Shown here piece by piece: positions 5,283 through 7,964 of a stretch of 7,964 bases of DNA (position 1 is the stretch's first letter; every line of letters begins with the position of its first letter). The notes under the pieces were generated by a model that worked only from the letters and a program-made list of their open reading frames with translations, had not been told where the DNA came from and made no database searches. Position numbers and translations under genes: made by a program. Source of the DNA: Ignavibacteriota bacterium (lineage in GTDB: Bacteria; Bacteroidota; Kapaibacteriia; Palsa-1295); NCBI GenBank assembly GCA_003151215.1, contig PLXB01000106.1:1-7964 (forward strand), in the 5' to 3' direction.

Positions 5283-6314
5283 ATGAAATTATCACTCATA
5301 TTCTTTCTTGTGCTGAGTTCGGGAATTTGCTTCGGGCAGATCCCAAGAACTATCCCTTATCAGGGAGCCCTTTACGCTGGCAATTCGCCGGTATCTGACG
5401 GCAGTCATTCCGTTGTGATCTCTCTGTATGATGCACTGACCGGCGGTACATTACTTTATTCCGAAACGCAGCAAGTACAAACTGTCACTGGCATTTTCTC
5501 GCTTATCATCGGATCTGTTACTCCGATCCCTGCTTCATTGACATTCGATAGTTTATATTATTGTAGTATTGCCATCGACGGGCAGCCTGAAGAATCTCCG
5601 CGCACGGCATTTTCATCAGTTCCATACGGATTACATACAAGCATGGCAAGTGCTTTATCTCCGAATGCCAACATTCCGATAGGTCTTGTGGCGCTGAGTT
5701 CAACTCCCGGCGGTCCTGCGGGCGGCGATCTTCGCGGAAATTATCCCGCGCCTCATGTTACCGGTTTTCGCTCGCAACCCGTAACAGCCGATACGCCGAA
5801 ATCCGGATACGGGCTTCAATGGAACGGCACATCATGGGTATTGCACGATTTTAACAAACCCGTTGCATTCCTTGCTGCAGGCGATACGACAATGATCATC
5901 ACCGATACGACACAGGGTGAGATCAATCTCGTCGCCGATAGTACTGCCGGAACGATCGAAGACAGTAATTATGTCAATCTCAATTCCGATATATTCACAG
6001 CTCCCGATAAAGGAGTGTACGGATTTATGGGAAGTTTTTCCGTTAGCGCTTCGAAGTTGGGCACTGACTCTATTGCATATTTTATCGTTGGCTTGCTGGT
6101 AGATAATACTGTTATGGGATCGCAGATTCTTTCCCATCCTCTCAGCCCGAAGGTCTTTCTATTAAACTACTCCACTACGATCTCTCTGAAAGCCGGAGAT
6201 AAAGTGGGATTATTTATCCAACGACAGCCGCGTCAGATATTTTCTTATTTGCCCAGAATTCAAGGAACATGCATCATTAAATCATCGGAGTTCGCCGGAT
6301 ACAAAATAAATTAA
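5283..6314 (+). CDS. secreted C1q/TNF-like protein, paralog 2
   Basis: This encodes 343 residues from the ATG at 5283. Residues 1-19 (MKLSLIFFLVLSSGICFGQ) are a signal peptide. Residues 20-118 repeat the domain of paralog 1 (IPRTIPYQG ... SPRTAFSSVPYGLHT). Residues 144-187 contain the linker GPAGGDLRGNYPAPHVTGF ... WNGTSW. Residues 190-343 form the C1q/TNF-like domain, with clearer hallmarks than in paralog 1: SDIFTAPDKGVYGFMGSFSV, AYFIVGLLVDN, LKAGDKVGLFIQ and a final FAGYKIN. The N-terminal domain and linker are better conserved between the paralogs than the C-terminal domain, which suggests tandem duplication with faster change in the presumed binding head. It ends 48 bases before the convergent stop of the capsid gene, with a palindromic repeat in between. 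Its ligand is unknown. Confidence 0.8.
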   Translation: MKLSLIFFLVLSSGICFGQIPRTIPYQGALYAGNSPVSDGSHSVVISLYDALTGGTLLYSETQQVQTVTGIFSLIIGSVTPIPASLTFDSLYYCSIAIDGQPEESPRTAFSSVPYGLHTSMASALSPNANIPIGLVALSSTPGGPAGGDLRGNYPAPHVTGFRSQPVTADTPKSGYGLQWNGTSWVLHDFNKPVAFLAAGDTTMIITDTTQGEINLVADSTAGTIEDSNYVNLNSDIFTAPDKGVYGFMGSFSVSASKLGTDSIAYFIVGLLVDNTVMGSQILSHPLSPKVFLLNYSTTISLKAGDKVGLFIQRQPRQIFSYLPRIQGTCIIKSSEFAGYKIN

Positions 6315-6320
6315 CCTCCG

Positions 6321-6348
6321 GTAGAGACGCGCTGTGGCGCGTCTCTAC
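6321..6348. repeat. palindromic repeat (GTAGAGACGCG type, copy 2), possible bidirectional terminator
   Basis: GTAGAGACGCGC (6321-6332) and GCGCGTCTCTAC (6337-6348) are perfect 12-bp complements around a TGTG loop. The first 11 bases are identical to 2026-2036. It lies between the convergent stops of the C1q-like paralog 2 (6314) and the capsid gene (6363). A hairpin there could end both transcripts, although no T-run follows on either side. It is best described as a dispersed palindromic element with possible terminator use. Confidence 0.8.
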
Positions 6349-6362
6349 AGAGTCGTTTGTTG

Positions 6363-7196
6363 TTAGCTTGCACTTGTCGATAGCACTCCAAGATATCCCG
6401 GCTGACCGATACCGAAGGCAATGCGTTCAGTCATGCGAAGCATTTGCAGATCGTTGGTGAAAGCATTCACGCCATCTGCCGTTGCATCGAAGGAAACGCG
6501 CACATCCATGCCGCCATGCTGGCCGAGCCAGCAGCCGGAAGTTCTCAGATTGCCAAAGATCGCAAACGGAGTCGAAGGATGCGATGCTGAATCATATCCA
6601 TTGATGAGAATTCCGTTCGGCATCACGACGATCGGAAAGCCTCGGAAGCTGAGTCCCGATCCGCTGAGTCCCTGCGCATTTGCAATACTCGGCAAAATGG
6701 CATTTGTCAGATCCCAAAGATATCTGTTCGTTGTGTCCTTGATCTTCAAAAGATCGGTCAGTGTATTTTGCTCGATGAAAAGCGATGCGCCGCGCTGATA
6801 AGCAGGCGAAAGCGAATTCACTAATCTGATCAGATCATCGAAGACGATATCGATGTATTTTGTTTTGCCGCTTGTCGTCGAACCGCCGAGCGAAGTGGTG
6901 ATCACGCCCGATGTGTTCAGGATTCCGGTAAACGGCGCGCCCGTGCCTGCGAATATCTGCGTATCTTCTTCCTGCGCGAAGACATTCGTGAAAATGCGGA
7001 CGATCGTATTATAAATATCGATGTTCGCATCATCGAGCAGTTCGTTGGAGATCGGATAGATCGCCGCAAGTTTTTTTGCCGTCAGCGTCAATCTTCCGAA
7101 CGTTGCAGTCGATGCAGTGATCGTCGTATTTTCATCCGTCCACGCAACCGAAGGCTTGCCAGTCAGCGTGGAGACGTTCATTACATTCGTTTTCAT
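6363..7196 (-). CDS. HK97-fold phage major capsid protein, C-terminal part (split gene)
   Basis: The frame runs 277 residues from the ATG at 7194-7196. It matches the HK97-type capsid from the end of the E-loop region to the C-terminus: MKTNVMNVSTLTGKPSVAWTDE, FGRLTLTAKKLAAIYPISNELLDDA (residues 34-57), EEDTQIFAGTGAPFTGIL, then KDTTNRYLW (153-161), LSFRGFPIVVMPNG (182-195), FAIFGNLRTS and RVSFDATADGVNAFTNDLQMLRMTERIAFGI (the A-domain and P-domain ends). The fold's N-terminal arm and first P-domain strand are missing here and are found in the next upstream frame (7193-7582). Added together the two give about 406 residues, normal for this family. This part begins at an ATGA shared with the upstream stop, so it could be made by coupled re-initiation, by joining through a frameshift, or not at all. 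Confidence 0.88.
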   Translation of the reverse strand: MKTNVMNVSTLTGKPSVAWTDENTTITASTATFGRLTLTAKKLAAIYPISNELLDDANIDIYNTIVRIFTNVFAQEEDTQIFAGTGAPFTGILNTSGVITTSLGGSTTSGKTKYIDIVFDDLIRLVNSLSPAYQRGASLFIEQNTLTDLLKIKDTTNRYLWDLTNAILPSIANAQGLSGSGLSFRGFPIVVMPNGILINGYDSASHPSTPFAIFGNLRTSGCWLGQHGGMDVRVSFDATADGVNAFTNDLQMLRMTERIAFGIGQPGYLGVLSTSAS

Positions 7197-7582
7197 TCTG
7201 ACCTGTGCGCAATATTACGTCCGAAACCGTATTCATTCAAAAGGAAGATCACATCGGCGAAAAATTCCTGCGGCACAAGATATCCGCCTGCCGAGCTTGT
7301 TCCTTCGATCTGCGGATTGAGCAGCTTCACATATTCGGGATCGTAGGACGATTGGATGGCATGCAATTCGGAATAATTATTCGCTGCAAGCGCGGAGAAA
7401 AAACGAAATGTCTTTCGTATCTTTTCGCGCTCCGCATTTTTCGGAGTCGCGCCATCAAGCCCTTTAAGTGCAGAGCGATCGGGGAGTGATTTAATGCGTT
7501 TAGTGACTGCTTCATCAATAAGAGATTTCATTTCTGAGCGGGTAGCTGTGAGAGTATTGTTCTGTTCGTTCATAGTTATCAT
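7193..7582 (-). CDS. HK97-fold phage major capsid protein, N-terminal part (split gene)
   Basis: The frame runs 129 residues from the ATG at 7580-7582. A second in-frame ATG at 7571-7573 begins MNEQ and could be the true start. Residues 1-90 are charged and helical, like the scaffold-like delta region that HK97-type capsid proteins carry and that a prohead protease removes. Then QIEGTSSAGGYLVPQEFFADVIFLLNEYGFGRNIA (residues 91-125) is the well-known start of the mature shell domain. In intact homologs this continues directly into the MKTDVMN... strand. Here the frame runs into HRSE and stops at TGA (7193-7195). The adjacent -1 frame reads QVRMKTNVMNV, so one base difference within about 7194-7214 would restore one protein. 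No terminase, portal or protease is seen upstream; a four-helix-bundle gene is divergent instead. Confidence 0.85.
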   Translation of the reverse strand: MITMNEQNNTLTATRSEMKSLIDEAVTKRIKSLPDRSALKGLDGATPKNAEREKIRKTFRFFSALAANNYSELHAIQSSYDPEYVKLLNPQIEGTSSAGGYLVPQEFFADVIFLLNEYGFGRNIAHRSE

Positions 7583-7718
7583 AGTTGGTTGGTTAGTTGT
7601 AGTTATGTTGGTGAATAGTTATTTATAGAAGGCGTATGGGGATATAGGGGTATGGGCGAATAGTTGGTCTCAGGTTTTGTTGTGAATTTGTATTTTCTTA
7701 CATTATCATTTTATAATC
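7583..7718. other. divergent intergenic region between capsid and four-helix-bundle genes
   Basis: The 136 bases hold low-complexity TAGTTGG-like repeats next to the capsid start. Two GAATAGTT copies (7613-7620 and 7658-7665) flank a GTATGGG-containing stretch. I see no full TAnnTTTG box at good spacing for either gene, no terminator and no RNA gene. Confidence 0.4.
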
Positions 7719-7964
7719 ATGAAAACAACTATCAGAAATTATCGGGATCTTCAGACATGGAAGGAATCAATAAATCTGGTTGAAGATATATATAAGATCA
7801 CAAAATCATTACCCTCCGAAGAACTCTATGGTTTAAAGAGTCAGATCAGACGTTCTGCAGTATCTGTTCCTTCCAATGTTGCCGAAGGTCATGGCAGGAA
7901 AGGCACCGGTGAATATCTTCATCATCTTTCGATCGCAAAAGGCTCTTTAGCTGAACTTGAGACA
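7719..7964 (+). CDS. four-helix-bundle protein (23S rRNA intervening-sequence type), partial at right edge
   Basis: The frame opens at the ATG at 7719 and continues through the window end, giving 82 residues of a family usually near 120. MKTTIRNYRDLQTWKESINLVEDIYKIT, then LPSEELYGLKSQIRRSAVSVPSNVAEGHGRK, then GEYLHHLSIAKGSLAELET are the signatures of the TIGR02436/S23 ribosomal four-helix-bundle family. The most conserved elements are RDLxxWK, E..GL..Q.RR.AVS.PSN.AEG and F/YL..L.IA.GSL.ELET. First met as ORFs within 23S rRNA intervening sequences, the family is mostly free-standing in Bacteroidota and Chlorobiota genomes. The protein forms a pentameric helical bundle in solved members, and its function is unclear. 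It is probably an ordinary chromosomal gene marking the edge of the phage-like region. Confidence 0.92.
   Translation, partial: MKTTIRNYRDLQTWKESINLVEDIYKITKSLPSEELYGLKSQIRRSAVSVPSNVAEGHGRKGTGEYLHHLSIAKGSLAELET

Noticed and set aside
6421..6798. 125-codon plus-strand frame opposite the capsid gene
   Set aside because: It is a shadow of a clear capsid coding frame on minus.
7194..7214. Programmed -1 ribosomal frameshift in the capsid gene
   Set aside because: The frames can only be joined in this short window because the -1 frame has a TAA just upstream, and no X-XXY-YYZ slippery heptamer lies in it. A non-canonical event is not excluded.
7613..7665. GAATAGTT direct repeats as target-site duplications of a mobile element
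   Set aside because: They lie only 37 bases apart with no terminal inverted repeats or transposase, in a low-complexity stretch where short repeats are expected.
1..7964. CRISPR array, tRNA, rRNA, transposase or integrase
   Set aside because: No regularly spaced repeats, no tRNA-like cloverleaf or rRNA segment noticed, and no transposase or integrase motif in any convincing frame.

Overview
The window most likely comes from a Bacteroidota/Chlorobiota-type bacterium (Ignavibacteria- or Kapabacteria-like). The evidence is a type IX secretion C-terminal sorting domain on a secreted beta-propeller, two secreted proteins with the 'QIPRT..YQG' N-terminal domain common in that group, promoter-like boxes of the TTG / TAnnTTTG class, and start codons mostly without a Shine-Dalgarno sequence. 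No taxonomic search was possible.

Layout. Positions 1-103 hold the last 33 codons of a plus-strand gene ending in the residues GFKIN. Positions 122-2015 are a minus-strand block of phage-like genes. Read in their own direction they are a DUF5675-type protein (2015-1614), a holin-like two-helix membrane protein (1523-1308), a gp6-like head-tail connector (1196-615) and a probable neck or tail-completion protein (565-122). This block has its own promoter-like site with an operator-like palindrome near 2129-2173. Positions 2444-2674 encode a small XRE-type regulator (minus strand), which is divergent from a plus-strand run of secreted proteins. That run contains a T9SS-exported Asp-box beta-propeller (2773-4044), a 44-codon signal-peptide ORF that looks like a remnant (4058-4192), and two paralogous C1q/TNF-like proteins (4262-5275 and 5283-6314). 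Positions 6363-7582 (minus) carry an HK97-fold major capsid protein split into two ORFs that overlap at an ATGA. A four-helix-bundle protein (plus) begins at 7719 and runs off the right edge.

How it fits together. In ordinary tailed phages the capsid gene is followed directly by the connector and neck genes. Here a roughly 5 kb block of cellular-looking secreted-protein genes, a regulator and a lysis-like pair lies between the capsid gene and the connector. No terminase, portal or protease gene is visible. A further plus-strand gene with the same kind of C-terminus borders the phage block on the left, so phage genes on one strand alternate with secreted-protein genes on the other. At least four palindromic elements of three sequence types sit in the gaps around the phage genes. 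This looks like a rearranged, decaying or repurposed prophage interleaved with host surface-protein genes. Whether any part is a working system cannot be decided from the sequence alone.
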